A DNA stretch of 64,000 nucleotides, taken from assembly GCA_963817035.1 (NCBI GenBank), contig CAWFMM010000004.1:2046001-2110000 (forward strand). Direction: 5' to 3'. The DNA is from AC-49 sp963817035 (GTDB lineage: Bacteria; Actinomycetota; Thermoleophilia; Solirubrobacterales; Solirubrobacteraceae). Each line of letters begins with the position of its first letter. Position 1 is the stretch's first letter. Both the position numbers and the translations under genes were made by a program. Below, one piece after another: positions 17,410 to 27,452 of the stretch. A model generated the notes under the pieces. That model was not told the origin of the DNA. It saw only the letters and a list, made by a program, of their open reading frames with translations, and made no database searches.

Positions 17410-18236
17410 CCGATATCGACCAGTCGCCGCTCGCGGCCCTCGAAGACCGCCAGTTGGCCGATCCCCAGCTCGCCGAGCAGCTCGACCGCTTGGTCGTAGC
17501 CGAAACCGAGGAACTCGGCCTCGTGGGCGTCCGAGCTCAGCGCGATCGGGTTGCCGGCGTCGATCACCATCTCGAGAAACGCGGTCGACGGGTAGATCTC
17601 ACCGACCGGCTTGCGCAGGCCGGCGGTCGAGACTTCGATCGCGATCTGGCTCGAGGCGATGCCGTCCATCGCCAGCTCGTAGTAGAAGCGCGGGTCACGG
17701 TCGGGCACCGGGCGCTGCGCGCCCCAGTACTTGACGAGGTCGGGATGGGCGAGCACGTCGAACATGCCGCTGGCTGCCGCCTCGCCGAGCCAGGTGAAGT
17801 AGGTGCGCCAGACATGGTCGACCGAGCGGCCGGAATTCCAGACATCGAAGCGATCGTAGTCCAGCGCCCCGTCGGCGAGGAAATGGATCGACCCGATGAC
17901 GTAGTCCCACTCACGGTCGTCGAGCAGCGAGCGCATCTGCTCCTCGCGCCCCGGGATGAAGTCGGCCTCGATCCCCAGCCGCAGGTCGGTCTGCTCGCGC
18001 ACGAACGTGCAATAGGCGTCGATGTCGTCGCGGGCGCTCTCGACCCACAGCGGGTGCTGCCAGACGTCGAGCGCCGCGGTAAAGCGGTAGATGTGCTCCG
18101 AGACGCCGAGCTCCTCGATGCCGCGCTCGGTCGCCGCCTCGCGGTAGCGCGCGGCGTTGTCGGGCGTGAACGTGGTCGCAAACGGCGTCCCGTCGACGTC
18201 GTCGGTGCGCAGGTGGACGTGATAGTCGGTCAGCAT
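17406..18236 (-). CDS. PHP-domain histidinol-phosphatase family hydrolase
   Basis: A 276-residue PHP-type metal-dependent phosphoesterase. The N-terminal HxH motif (DYHVHLRTDD) and later metal ligands (SEHIYRF, GIEADFIPG, GSIHFL, FDVLAHPDLVKY, SSDAHEAEF) cover the tri-nuclear site. The pattern is that of HisK/HisJ-type histidinol-phosphatases, but no other his genes are nearby. It lies between ispD and ispF with overlaps of 7 and 4 bases, so it is firmly within that operon. The reason for this placement is unknown; the substrate could be another phosphate ester. Confidence 0.85.
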   Translation of the reverse strand: MLTDYHVHLRTDDVDGTPFATTFTPDNAARYREAATERGIEELGVSEHIYRFTAALDVWQHPLWVESARDDIDAYCTFVREQTDLRLGIEADFIPGREEQMRSLLDDREWDYVIGSIHFLADGALDYDRFDVWNSGRSVDHVWRTYFTWLGEAAASGMFDVLAHPDLVKYWGAQRPVPDRDPRFYYELAMDGIASSQIAIEVSTAGLRKPVGEIYPSTAFLEMVIDAGNPIALSSDAHEAEFLGFGYDQAVELLGELGIGQLAVFEGRERRLVDIG

Positions 18237-18868
18237 CGTCGGGCGAGCAGCGACTCCGCGAGTATGAGGTCCATCGGCGTGGTCACCTTGAGATTCTCAG
18301 GTGGTGCCCAGACGACGCGGACGGTGGCGCCCTGAGCCTCGGCAAGCGACGCGTCGTCGGTCGCCGCGGCGAGCACCTCGTCGGACTGATCCAACGCGCG
18401 CTGCAGGATACTGCGACGGAACACCTGAGGCGTCTGAACCGCACAGAGGCGCGAGCGATCGAGCGTGCGCGCCACGCGGTCGCCGTCGAGCTGCTTGATC
18501 GTGTCGGTGACCGGCGCGGCGGCAATCGCCACGTCGGCGCCGTCGAGCCCGGCCATGCAGGCCCGCACGAGGTCGGGGGTGACCAGCGGCCGTGCTGCGT
18601 CGTGCACGATCACCGGATCGCCGACGCTCGCGGCCAGGGCCGCGAGCACGCTCAGGGAGCGGTGCGCGCCGCCCCGCACGCCGACGGTGCCCGGCGGCGC
18701 AGCGACGCCATCGGGTAGCGCCACGACGACCTGCTCGACCACCTGAGCCAGGGCATCGACGCTCCACTGCAGCATTGGTCGCCCATGTACAGCGACGAGC
18801 GCCTTGGGTCCAGAGAACCCAAGGCGCTCGCCCCGCCCGGCAGCCACGATCAGCGCGACCGCGGCCAC
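18230..18868 (-). CDS. ispD: 2-C-methyl-D-erythritol 4-phosphate cytidylyltransferase
   Basis: A 212-residue nucleotidyltransferase that couples CTP to MEP. The N-terminal signature ALIVAAGRGERLG with GPKALVAVHGRPML forms the CTP-binding loop. VIVHDAARPLVTPDLV and the later VQTPQVFRRSIL and TDDASLAEAQG are typical. It overlaps the PHP gene by seven bases and follows carD by nine, as in Mycobacterium, where carD-ispD-ispF are also contiguous. A perfect 14-bp inverted repeat lies within codons 13-24. Confidence 0.96.
   Translation of the reverse strand: MAAVALIVAAGRGERLGFSGPKALVAVHGRPMLQWSVDALAQVVEQVVVALPDGVAAPPGTVGVRGGAHRSLSVLAALAASVGDPVIVHDAARPLVTPDLVRACMAGLDGADVAIAAAPVTDTIKQLDGDRVARTLDRSRLCAVQTPQVFRRSILQRALDQSDEVLAAATDDASLAEAQGATVRVVWAPPENLKVTTPMDLILAESLLARRC
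18796..18830. repeat. Perfect 14-bp inverted repeat inside the 5' end of ispD
   Basis: CGAGCGCCTTGGGT and its exact reverse complement are separated by seven bases (CCAGAGA on the plus strand). In the mRNA this would form a very stable hairpin about 38-72 bases after the ispD start codon. The codons encode the conserved LG..GPKAL loop, so part of the symmetry may be forced by protein sequence. There is no T tract after it on the minus strand. Confidence 0.7.
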
Positions 18869-18877
18869 TGGTGACGT

Positions 18878-19453
18878 CTACTTCGCAGCGGCGACCGCGG
18901 CGGCGCCGGCCGAGTCGGCCAAGAGCTTGTCGAGGTGCTCCTCGGCGCCTTCCTCGTCCATGTCCAGCGCGTACATCAACTCTGACGCGAGGATCTTCTT
19001 CGCGCGGGTGAACATCTGCTTCTCGCCGGTCGACAGTCCCTTGTCGTGCTCGCGGATCGCCAGGTTGCGCACCACCTCGGCCAGCTCGTAGATATCGCCG
19101 GTCTTGATCTTGTCGCGGTTGTGCTTGAACCGGCGGTTCCAGTTCTTGGGCATGTCCGACAGCTCGTCCCCGAGAACGGCGAGAACCTTCTGCACGGCCT
19201 CTTCGTCGATGATCCGGCGCAGGCCCGCGCGGGCCGCGTTCTCACACGGAACCATGACGGTCATGTCGTTGTGCAGGATCTTGATGGTGAGGTACTCGCG
19301 CTCCTCGCCGAACATCGCCTTGCGTTCCTTCTTGAGGACCTTGCCTGCGCCGTGGTGCGGGTAGACGACGCTGTCACCGAGCTCGAACTCGATGTTCTCG
19401 AGCACCACGGGCTCGAGGTCCTCCAACAGCTGCTCTTCGGTCAGTTCCGGAAT
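18878..19453 (-). CDS. carD: CarD-family transcription regulator, apparent ATT start
   Basis: A 191-residue CarD protein that binds RNA polymerase beta and stabilises open promoter complexes, mainly at rRNA and housekeeping promoters. The N-terminal RNAP-interaction domain is clear (GDSVVYPHHGAGKVLKKERK, EYLTIKIL, MTVMVPCENA). The DNA-binding helical domain follows (MPKNWNRRFKHNRDKIKTGD, then EKQMFTRAKKILASELMYAL with the conserved W). Between the disA stop region and residue 1 there is no in-frame ATG, GTG or TTG. AAGGAGG at 19460-19466 stands six bases before ATT 19453-19451, which opens the conserved-looking sequence PELTEEQLLEDLEP. A GTG 13 codons further in would be the next conventional choice. 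Confidence 0.93.
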   Translation of the reverse strand: MPELTEEQLLEDLEPVVLENIEFELGDSVVYPHHGAGKVLKKERKAMFGEEREYLTIKILHNDMTVMVPCENAARAGLRRIIDEEAVQKVLAVLGDELSDMPKNWNRRFKHNRDKIKTGDIYELAEVVRNLAIREHDKGLSTGEKQMFTRAKKILASELMYALDMDEEGAEEHLDKLLADSAGAAAVAAAK

Positions 19454-19459
19454 GGTGAT

Positions 19460-19466
19460 CCTCCTT
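19460..19466 (-). promoter_or_regulatory. Strong Shine-Dalgarno that sets the carD start
   Basis: AAGGAGG on the minus strand is a seven-base match to the anti-SD. The next triplets in the carD frame are ATC, ACC, ATT. Only the ATT has the usual spacing (six bases), so this site is the main evidence for an ATT start. Confidence 0.7.
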
Positions 19467-19499
19467 GGGTTCGCCAGGCTGGGCGCCGGCGTCTCGTGC

Positions 19500-20612
19500 T
19501 TACGTCTGTAGGTAGCGATCGACGAGGTTGATTTCCTGCAGCCTGCGCAGGCCCTCGCGAATGTCCTTCGCTCTGATCTCCCCCACGCCATCGACCGTCT
19601 CGAGCTCCGTGTCGGCTGCTGCCAACAGTTCATCGAGACCGCCGAATTCCTTGACGATCTCGGCCACCACGATGCGCGGCAGCCGGGGGATACGCCCGAG
19701 AATCCGGAACCCGCGGGGGGCGACCGGGTAGTCGAGCGTGTTCAGCTTGCGGTCGTAACCGACCACCTCGGCCAGACAGCCGAAGTCAAGAAGGTCCTGG
19801 TGCGGCATCCGCCCGAGCTCGTCGAGCGCAACGGCGAACGCCTCATCGCTGTCGGCGACCAGGTAGTCGTGGATCAGGGCGGCCTTGTCGGCGGCGGTGC
19901 CGACCATCGTCTCCTCGAGCTGCATCTCGATCAGCCGGCCCTCGGTGCCGAGCTCGACGATGTAGCGCTCGATCTCGACGGCCATGCGCGTGACCAGCTC
20001 GGAGCGCTGGAGCACGGTCAGCACGTCGTGCAGCGTCGCGCCGCCCTCGAACTCGAGCGCGGTCAGACGCGTCGAGACCTGATCCAGACGGGTGCGGTAC
20101 TTGTCCAGCGTGGCCAGCGCCTGGTTGGCCTTGGCCAGGACGACGGGGATGTCCTCGAGCATGTACTTGGCGCCGTCGATGTACAGCGAGACGACCTCGC
20201 GGCGCTGGGAGATCGCGATGACCAGCGCATCGGTCTGCTTGGAGACGCGCTCGGCCGTGCGGTGACGCGTGCCGGTCTCAAGCGACAGGATCGTCGGGTC
20301 GGGCATCAGCTGGACGTTGACCATGTTGATCTTCGTCACGTTGCCGTTGAGCGTGATCGCGCCATCCATCTTGGCGACCTGGTAGAGGAACGCCGGCGTG
20401 TAGTCGATGTCGAGCTTGATGCCGCCCGAATACAGGAAGCTCAGATCCTCGGGCTCACCGATCACGATCATCCCACCGGTGTGCGCGTGAAGGATGTTTT
20501 CGAGGCCTTCGCGGAGCGCCGTCCCAGGCGCAACCATCTCCAGCGCCTTTACGAGCCTGGGTTCTTGACGAGTATCGAGATCGCTGATCTCATCCCCAGT
20601 TCGCTGCGCCAT
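19500..20612 (-). CDS. disA: Diadenylate cyclase DisA
   Basis: A 370-residue DisA, which makes the second messenger c-di-AMP from two ATP and scans DNA for branched structures. The DAC catalytic motifs are MDGAITL (DGA) and GTRHRTAERV (RHR). A helical linker (about 160-285) leads to a C-terminal helix-hairpin-helix domain (LDELLAAADTELETVDGVGE, IRAKDIREGL). The length is close to that of Bacillus DisA. It lies directly upstream of carD and downstream of radA and two pepE genes. In Bacillus RadA and DisA are functional partners, and the two genes are also near each other here. The start is supported by a promoter-like -10 eight bases upstream. Confidence 0.97.
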   Translation of the reverse strand: MAQRTGDEISDLDTRQEPRLVKALEMVAPGTALREGLENILHAHTGGMIVIGEPEDLSFLYSGGIKLDIDYTPAFLYQVAKMDGAITLNGNVTKINMVNVQLMPDPTILSLETGTRHRTAERVSKQTDALVIAISQRREVVSLYIDGAKYMLEDIPVVLAKANQALATLDKYRTRLDQVSTRLTALEFEGGATLHDVLTVLQRSELVTRMAVEIERYIVELGTEGRLIEMQLEETMVGTAADKAALIHDYLVADSDEAFAVALDELGRMPHQDLLDFGCLAEVVGYDRKLNTLDYPVAPRGFRILGRIPRLPRIVVAEIVKEFGGLDELLAAADTELETVDGVGEIRAKDIREGLRRLQEINLVDRYLQT

Positions 20613-20620
20613 CGTAGTGC

Positions 20621-20626
20621 ATTCTA
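20621..20626 (-). promoter_or_regulatory. Predicted extended -10 promoter element of disA, probably leaderless
   Basis: TGCTAGAAT reads as an extended -10 (TGn-TAGAAT) in the 50-base gap before disA. No good -35 lies 16-18 bases upstream. Transcription starting about seven bases after the -10 would begin at or next to the disA ATG, so the mRNA would lack a leader. No Shine-Dalgarno precedes disA, which agrees. Confidence 0.45.
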
Positions 20627-20662
20627 GCAGCGTTTTTGCCCGTTTCCGAGGCCATTACCCCG

Positions 20663-21454
20663 TCACCCCTGGCCGACGCGGCGGCGCGCACGACGAAATT
20701 CGAGCACGTCCGCGGTCACCGGACGCTCGGCGCGTGGAACGGCTGTGAGCAGGTCTGGAGCGAGTTGCGTACGGACGAGGCCGCCGTCACTGTCACGGCA
20801 GACATGGACCACGCGCGCCTTGGCTCGCGAGCTTACGACACGCTCCAGCTCGTCGCCGTGAAACAGGAGCCCGGCTCCGTCGTCAGCGAGCCATCCGGCG
20901 GGCAGGCGCCCGTCGCGGATCGCCGCTTCGAAGACCGGCAGGCGAGCGCCGTCGGTGTCGGCGTGGACGCTCAGCGAGCCCGGAAGCAGCCCCAGACCAG
21001 CGACCGGGGCGGGCAGCCCGGTGGACATCGTGACGCCGCCCGTGAACCAGCACATCGCCCCCGCGCTGAGGCCGGCGAGAACAACGCCCGACGCCCATGC
21101 CTCGCGCAAGATCACGTCGAGCTCGTATTCGCGCCAGATGGCGAGCAGTGAGCGCATCGAGCCGCCGCCGACGTAGATGATGTCCTGGGCGAGGATCAGG
21201 TCACGCAGCGGCACGCCCCCGGTCTCACCGAGACGGAAGATCGACAGCACGCGGGTCTCGCACGGCCGGTCGTCAAACGTCGCGTGAAAGCGGGCGACCT
21301 GGGCGAGCGCGTCGCCCGAGGCAGTCGGGAGGAACATCAGGCGCGGAACCGGGCGCGCGGACAGCGTGAGGACGAACTCGTCGAGGGCGGGGTTGTCGGG
21401 CTCCATCGTGAAGCCCCCGCCGCCCATGGCGAGAATCGTCGGAGGCCGAGTCAC
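20663..21454 (-). CDS. Peptidase E family (S51) protein, second copy
   Basis: A 263-residue S51 serine peptidase-like protein starting at GTG 21454, whose bases overlap the stop of the upstream paralogue (GTGA). The fold starts with PPTILAMGGGGFTMEPDN. The nucleophile elbow is GLSAGAMCWF, preceded by the family block IIYVGGGSM. The likely His is in SLSVHADTDG. Family members are dipeptidase E (Asp-X dipeptides) and cyanophycinase-like enzymes, and are cytoplasmic. It has an Arg-rich C-terminal extension (LEFRRARRRVGQG). The pair sits between radA and disA, replacing the single gap seen in other lineages. Confidence 0.85.
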   Translation of the reverse strand: MTRPPTILAMGGGGFTMEPDNPALDEFVLTLSARPVPRLMFLPTASGDALAQVARFHATFDDRPCETRVLSIFRLGETGGVPLRDLILAQDIIYVGGGSMRSLLAIWREYELDVILREAWASGVVLAGLSAGAMCWFTGGVTMSTGLPAPVAGLGLLPGSLSVHADTDGARLPVFEAAIRDGRLPAGWLADDGAGLLFHGDELERVVSSRAKARVVHVCRDSDGGLVRTQLAPDLLTAVPRAERPVTADVLEFRRARRRVGQG

Positions 21455-22200
21455 GCGGCGAGCACCGATGCCGGGCGGCGCCTCGCGGCGCCCAGGTAGG
21501 TCGTCGGCAGCGGGGTCTCGACGACGACGCCGTCGATCGGCTCGACACGGCAGGCGCCGGCCTTCTCCTTCGAGCTGACGACCTCGTGCAGCTCGCGGCC
21601 GACGAAGTGCAGCGCCGCGCCGTCCTCGCAGCCATAGCCGCCCGGCATGCCGGTCGCGATCGCGTCGCGGAAGTGGTCGCGGCGCTCGGGCTCGGCGTCG
21701 TAGTGAACGCAGTTGGAGAACGGCAGCAGGCCAAGACCGTCGACGCGCTCCGGCGGGCCATGGAACGCCGTGACCACCTGGTCGAACCAGCACAGCGAAC
21801 CGGCGCTCAGGCCGCACAGCACAACACCCGACGCCCACGCCTCGGCGAGGATCTCGTCGATCCCGTGGGCGCGCCACGCGCCGATCAGCGAGACAACGCT
21901 GCCGCCGCCGACGTAGATCAGGTCCTGGGAGAGCAGGTGCGAACGGATGTCGCCCTCGACGGCACCGGGAGTGCGATCGCGACGGAAGAGCGAGAGGTGG
22001 GACGCCTCACTGCGAGCCGCGAAGGTGCGATAGAACCGCACGACGTAGTGGTCGGCGTCGCCCGATGCGGTCGGCAGAAAGCAGACGCGTGGGCGCTTGC
22101 GCGCGGTCAGGGTGAGCGCGTGGTCGTCGATCAGCGTGTTCCCCGACTCCATCGAGAACCCGCCCCCGCCCAGCGCAAGAATTTGCGGTAGCCGCTGCAT
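21451..22200 (-). CDS. Peptidase E family (S51) protein, first copy
   Basis: A 249-residue paralogue of the next gene. I use ATG 22200 because MQRLPQILALGGGGF then aligns residue for residue with the copy's N-terminus; ATG 22209 and TTG 22221 are also possible. It has DLIYVGGGSVVSLIGAWR, the serine elbow GLSAGSLCWF and a His site (NCVHYDAEPERR). The two copies share architecture but are diverged along most of their length, so the duplication is old. The GTGA overlap implies one transcript. Specific substrates are not predictable; Asp-X dipeptides are typical for the family. Confidence 0.87.
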   Translation of the reverse strand: MQRLPQILALGGGGFSMESGNTLIDDHALTLTARKRPRVCFLPTASGDADHYVVRFYRTFAARSEASHLSLFRRDRTPGAVEGDIRSHLLSQDLIYVGGGSVVSLIGAWRAHGIDEILAEAWASGVVLCGLSAGSLCWFDQVVTAFHGPPERVDGLGLLPFSNCVHYDAEPERRDHFRDAIATGMPGGYGCEDGAALHFVGRELHEVVSSKEKAGACRVEPIDGVVVETPLPTTYLGAARRRPASVLAA

Positions 22201-22254
22201 CGCTCCCATGATGGCGCGCAATGTGCGGCTTGGGGCAGATTTCGTGTGCGCGGT

Positions 22255-23604
22255 CTAACGGCTCTGGACCGATGGTCCAAGCGCCGATTTCACCGCCGCG
22301 CGCAACGTCGGGGCCGTTGCTGGTGACACGACGGTGCGCAGACCGAACTTCTGCGCCTCGGCCGCGCGGCGATCGTCGTGCGCGACGCTGCGCAGCTCGC
22401 CGGTCAGGCCGATCTCGCCGAAGCAGGCCAGCGGCGTGGCGCCACCCACCGCGACGTTGCGGGCCGCGCTGGCCACGGCGAGCGCGATCGCCAGATCGGC
22501 CCCCGGCTCATCGACGCGCACGCCACCCACGACGTTGACGAACACATCCGCCGTCGAGGTCGACACGCCGGCGTGGCGGCCGAGCACGGCGAGCACGAGG
22601 GCGAGGCGATTGCGGTCGATGCCATTGCACACGCGCCGCGGCGGCACGAGCTCCGACGGCGAGACGAGCGCCTGGACTTCGACGAGCAGCGGCCGCGAGC
22701 CTTCCATCGCGGCGAGCACCACGCTGCCGGGCTCGCCGGTCGCCTCGCCGACGAAGCGGGCGCTGGCGTCGAGCACCTCCACGAGGCCCCCGGAGCGCAT
22801 CTCGAAGACGCCGGTCTCATTGGTCGAGCCGAAGCGGTTCTTGTGCGCCCGCACGGTGCGGTAGGTGCGCTCGCGCTCGCCCTCGAACTGCAACACGCAG
22901 TCGACGAGATGCTCGAGCACGCGCGGGCCGGCCAGCGCGCCGTCCTTGGTCACGTGGCCGACGAGGATCACCGCGGTACCGCCGGCCTTGGCCGCGCGCA
23001 TGATCTGCGTCGCGACCTCGCGGACCTGACCGACCGAACCGGGTGCACCGGTGAGCGCGGGCGCGTTCAGCGTCTGGACGGAGTCGATCACACAGACGTC
23101 GGGGCGCCGCTGCGCGATCGTCGCGAGCACGATGTCGAGGTCGGTCTCGGCCAGGATCGGAACGTCGAGCGCGCCCTTGCCGAGCCGCTCGGCGCGCAGG
23201 CGCACCTGTGCCGCGGACTCCTCGCCGGAGACGTAGAGCGTCTCTTTGCCGGCGGCGGAGAGATGGCCGAGGACCATGTTCGTCAGCGTCGACTTGCCGA
23301 TCCCCGGCGAACCGCCGAGCAGGACGAGCGAGCCGGCGACAAGCCCGCCGCCGAGGACCCGGTCGAGCTCGCCGATGCCGGTCAGGAGGCGCCCGACGCG
23401 TGGCACCTCGACGTCGCGCAGGGTGACGACCGGGGCCGAACGCACGGCACGCGGCCCACCGAGTGCCTTGCCCCGTGAGATCCGTGCCGGCGCGGCCTCC
23501 TCGACCAGCGTGTTCCACTCGTTGCACCCTGGGCACTGGCCGTGCCAGCGCGCCTCGGTGTGCCCGCACTCAGAACAGACGTGGATCGTGGTCGCGGCAG
23601 CCAT
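22255..23604 (-). CDS. radA: DNA repair protein RadA (Sms)
   Basis: A 449-residue RadA, a RecA-like branch-migration ATPase in recombination repair. The N-terminal C4 zinc finger (CSECGHTEARWHGQCPGC) is followed by a RecA core with Walker A GGSPGIGKST. The family signature KNRFGSTNETGVFEM comes next, and then a C-terminal Lon-like domain (GVRVDEPGADLAIALAVASA, FGEIGLTGELRSV). All key motifs are intact. The gene precedes the pepE pair and disA. In Bacillus RadA and DisA genes are adjacent. Confidence 0.97.
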   Translation of the reverse strand: MAAATTIHVCSECGHTEARWHGQCPGCNEWNTLVEEAAPARISRGKALGGPRAVRSAPVVTLRDVEVPRVGRLLTGIGELDRVLGGGLVAGSLVLLGGSPGIGKSTLTNMVLGHLSAAGKETLYVSGEESAAQVRLRAERLGKGALDVPILAETDLDIVLATIAQRRPDVCVIDSVQTLNAPALTGAPGSVGQVREVATQIMRAAKAGGTAVILVGHVTKDGALAGPRVLEHLVDCVLQFEGERERTYRTVRAHKNRFGSTNETGVFEMRSGGLVEVLDASARFVGEATGEPGSVVLAAMEGSRPLLVEVQALVSPSELVPPRRVCNGIDRNRLALVLAVLGRHAGVSTSTADVFVNVVGGVRVDEPGADLAIALAVASAARNVAVGGATPLACFGEIGLTGELRSVAHDDRRAAEAQKFGLRTVVSPATAPTLRAAVKSALGPSVQSR

Positions 23605-23681
23605 GGCTATCCGAGACTAGGGCCCGGACCCGACAGGTTCGCCCCCTCGGGGATCAGGCGGCGAGGCCATGGAGAACGCAA

Positions 23682-23707
23682 GATGCCGGCGCATGTGCGC
23701 CGGCATC
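23682..23707. terminator. Strong hairpin, probable terminator of the PadR gene
   Basis: GATGCCGGCGCA and its exact reverse complement are separated by only two bases, giving a near-continuous 26-base palindrome. It lies between the PadR stop (23738) and the radA start (23604), both minus strand. On the minus strand TTGCGTT follows, a partial T tract. Confidence 0.6.
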
Positions 23708-23737
23708 CCGTGTCGTGCATAGCTCGCTGCGTCGTGG

Positions 23738-24373
23738 CTAGGACGCGTCGGTGTCGGCCTCGTCCTCCTCGGCGAGGATGCGGTACAGGCCGCGCCGGGC
23801 ATCGCCCAGAAGCGCGATGGCCTGCTCACGCTGAGACTGCGATCCGGCCACCATGACCTGCATCGCCGCGGCGGCGGTCTGCTTGATCAGGTCGCGCATC
23901 TCGCGCCCCTCCTTGGGGAACCCGCCGCGAGCGGCCGTCCACGGCTCGCCCAGCGCCTCGCGGTTCTCTTCGACGTAGGTGCGGCCTGCGTCAGTGAGCG
24001 CGAACTCGCGGCCGGTTCCGACGGCCGTGGCGACAACCAGGCCCTCGTCCTCGAGCTGAGCCAGCGCGGGATACGTGGACCCCGGGCTCGGCCGCCAGGA
24101 GCCATCACTGCGCTCCTCGATCTCCTGCATCAGCTGGTAGCCGTTGCGGGGCTCCTCGTCGAGCAGGAGCAGGGCGGCGGCGCGAACGTCGCCACGAGCG
24201 CGACGTCCACGTGGGCCGCCCGGACCGAAGCCCGGCCCGCCGAACCCGCCGCGTCCACCTCGGGGTCCGCCACCGTGATGGCCATGTCGGCCGCCGGCCA
24301 TCAGCAGGATTCCGCGGGCGATGTCGCCCCGGCAGCTCCGGGGCCCTTCGAATGCGTACGAATGGGAAGTCAT
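23738..24373 (-). CDS. PadR-family transcription regulator with His/Gly-rich N-terminus
   Basis: A 211-residue protein starting at ATG 24373. After a short N-terminus, residues ~28-60 are almost only Gly, His, Arg and Pro (AGGRHGHHGGGPRGGRGGFG), a disordered and possibly metal-binding segment. The PadR winged helix follows: VRAAALLLLDEEPRNGYQLM, GSWRPSPGSTYPALAQLEDE, GREFALTDAGRTYVEE. The C-terminal helical dimerisation region (KQTAAAAMQVMVAGSQSQRE) completes it. PadR proteins repress drug-efflux or stress genes and often themselves. A perfect palindrome just upstream is the likely autoregulatory site. Its target genes are not evident here. Confidence 0.88.
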   Translation of the reverse strand: MTSHSYAFEGPRSCRGDIARGILLMAGGRHGHHGGGPRGGRGGFGGPGFGPGGPRGRRARGDVRAAALLLLDEEPRNGYQLMQEIEERSDGSWRPSPGSTYPALAQLEDEGLVVATAVGTGREFALTDAGRTYVEENREALGEPWTAARGGFPKEGREMRDLIKQTAAAAMQVMVAGSQSQREQAIALLGDARRGLYRILAEEDEADTDAS

Positions 24374-24401
24374 GATGCTTCTCGTCTCTGTTGCGACTGT
24401 C

Positions 24402-24425
24402 TTACGATAGATAACGATATATCGT
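24402..24425. promoter_or_regulatory. Probable PadR operator
   Basis: The AT-rich promoter region 29-52 bases before the PadR start contains the 12-base perfect palindrome ACGATATATCGT (24414-24425) and a nearby half-site TACGATAG (24403-24410). Together they give three ACGATA half-sites. The low GC is striking against the surroundings. Autoregulation by the PadR protein is inferred from position. Confidence 0.55.
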
Positions 24426-24438
24426 AGACTGCTCGTTG

Positions 24439-24642
24439 TCAAGACGCTCGATCGCGCGCGCTGAAACCCGCGTCGCGGTGCGACCGGTCACAGAACGGCT
24501 TGATCTTCGAGTGCCCACAGCGGCACAGCGCGACCGACTCCCCTTCGGGCACGACGAATTCGACGCCCTCGGCGTCGATCAAACGCAACGGACCTGTCAC
24601 CTTGTACGGGCCGTCGTCGCGGACTTTGATCTCGACGGTGAT
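24439..24642 (-). CDS. CDGSH-type iron-sulfur domain protein
   Basis: About 67 residues of a CDGSH (mitoNEET-like) domain. GPYKVTGPLRLIDAEGVEF is followed by the cluster motif CRCGHSKIKPFCDRSH, which would bind a [2Fe-2S] cluster with three Cys and one His. The usual Gly of CDGSH is Arg here. The start is unclear. The domain begins at ATC ACC GTC, and the only in-frame conventional starts, ATG 24735 and GTG 24723, lie inside clpC and add an unnatural Arg/Pro-rich leader. I give the domain from ATC 24642. It follows clpC by 13 bases on the same strand. These small proteins act in electron transfer or Fe-S handling. Confidence 0.75.
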   Translation of the reverse strand: MTVEIKVRDDGPYKVTGPLRLIDAEGVEFVVPEGESVALCRCGHSKIKPFCDRSHRDAGFSARDRAS

Positions 24643-24655
24643 CCGCCGGCCTCGC

Positions 24656-27241
<2,586 letters not shown>

Positions 27242-27347
27242 GATGCTGCGACGGTCCTTCCTGCTGAAGCGGTGCCTCTAGCCTTGGTTGCGGCGGATTC
27301 CGGGGCTGTTGTCGAAGGGACGGCGAACCACCCGACTGACCCTGTCA

Positions 27348-27364
27348 TCGGCCGGTTCGGCCGA
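27348..27364. terminator. Possible terminator downstream of the csp-desaturase pair
   Basis: TCGGCC and GGCCGA form a 6-bp stem around GGTTC in the 211 bases between the desaturase stop and clpC start. No T tract follows. Apart from this, the region holds no gene and presumably the clpC promoter. Confidence 0.3.
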
Positions 27365-27452
27365 AGGGATGAGGGGGTCGTTCTGCACGACGGGCATGAC
27401 TCAGTCTACCAACGGCTCAGACGGGGCCGGACACCGCCCGCCAGCAGCCGCC

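Noticed and set aside
27242..27452. CtsR or ClgR operator before clpC
   Set aside because: I looked for tandem GGTCAAA-type repeats and for an actinobacterial ClgR-like site and saw none convincing.
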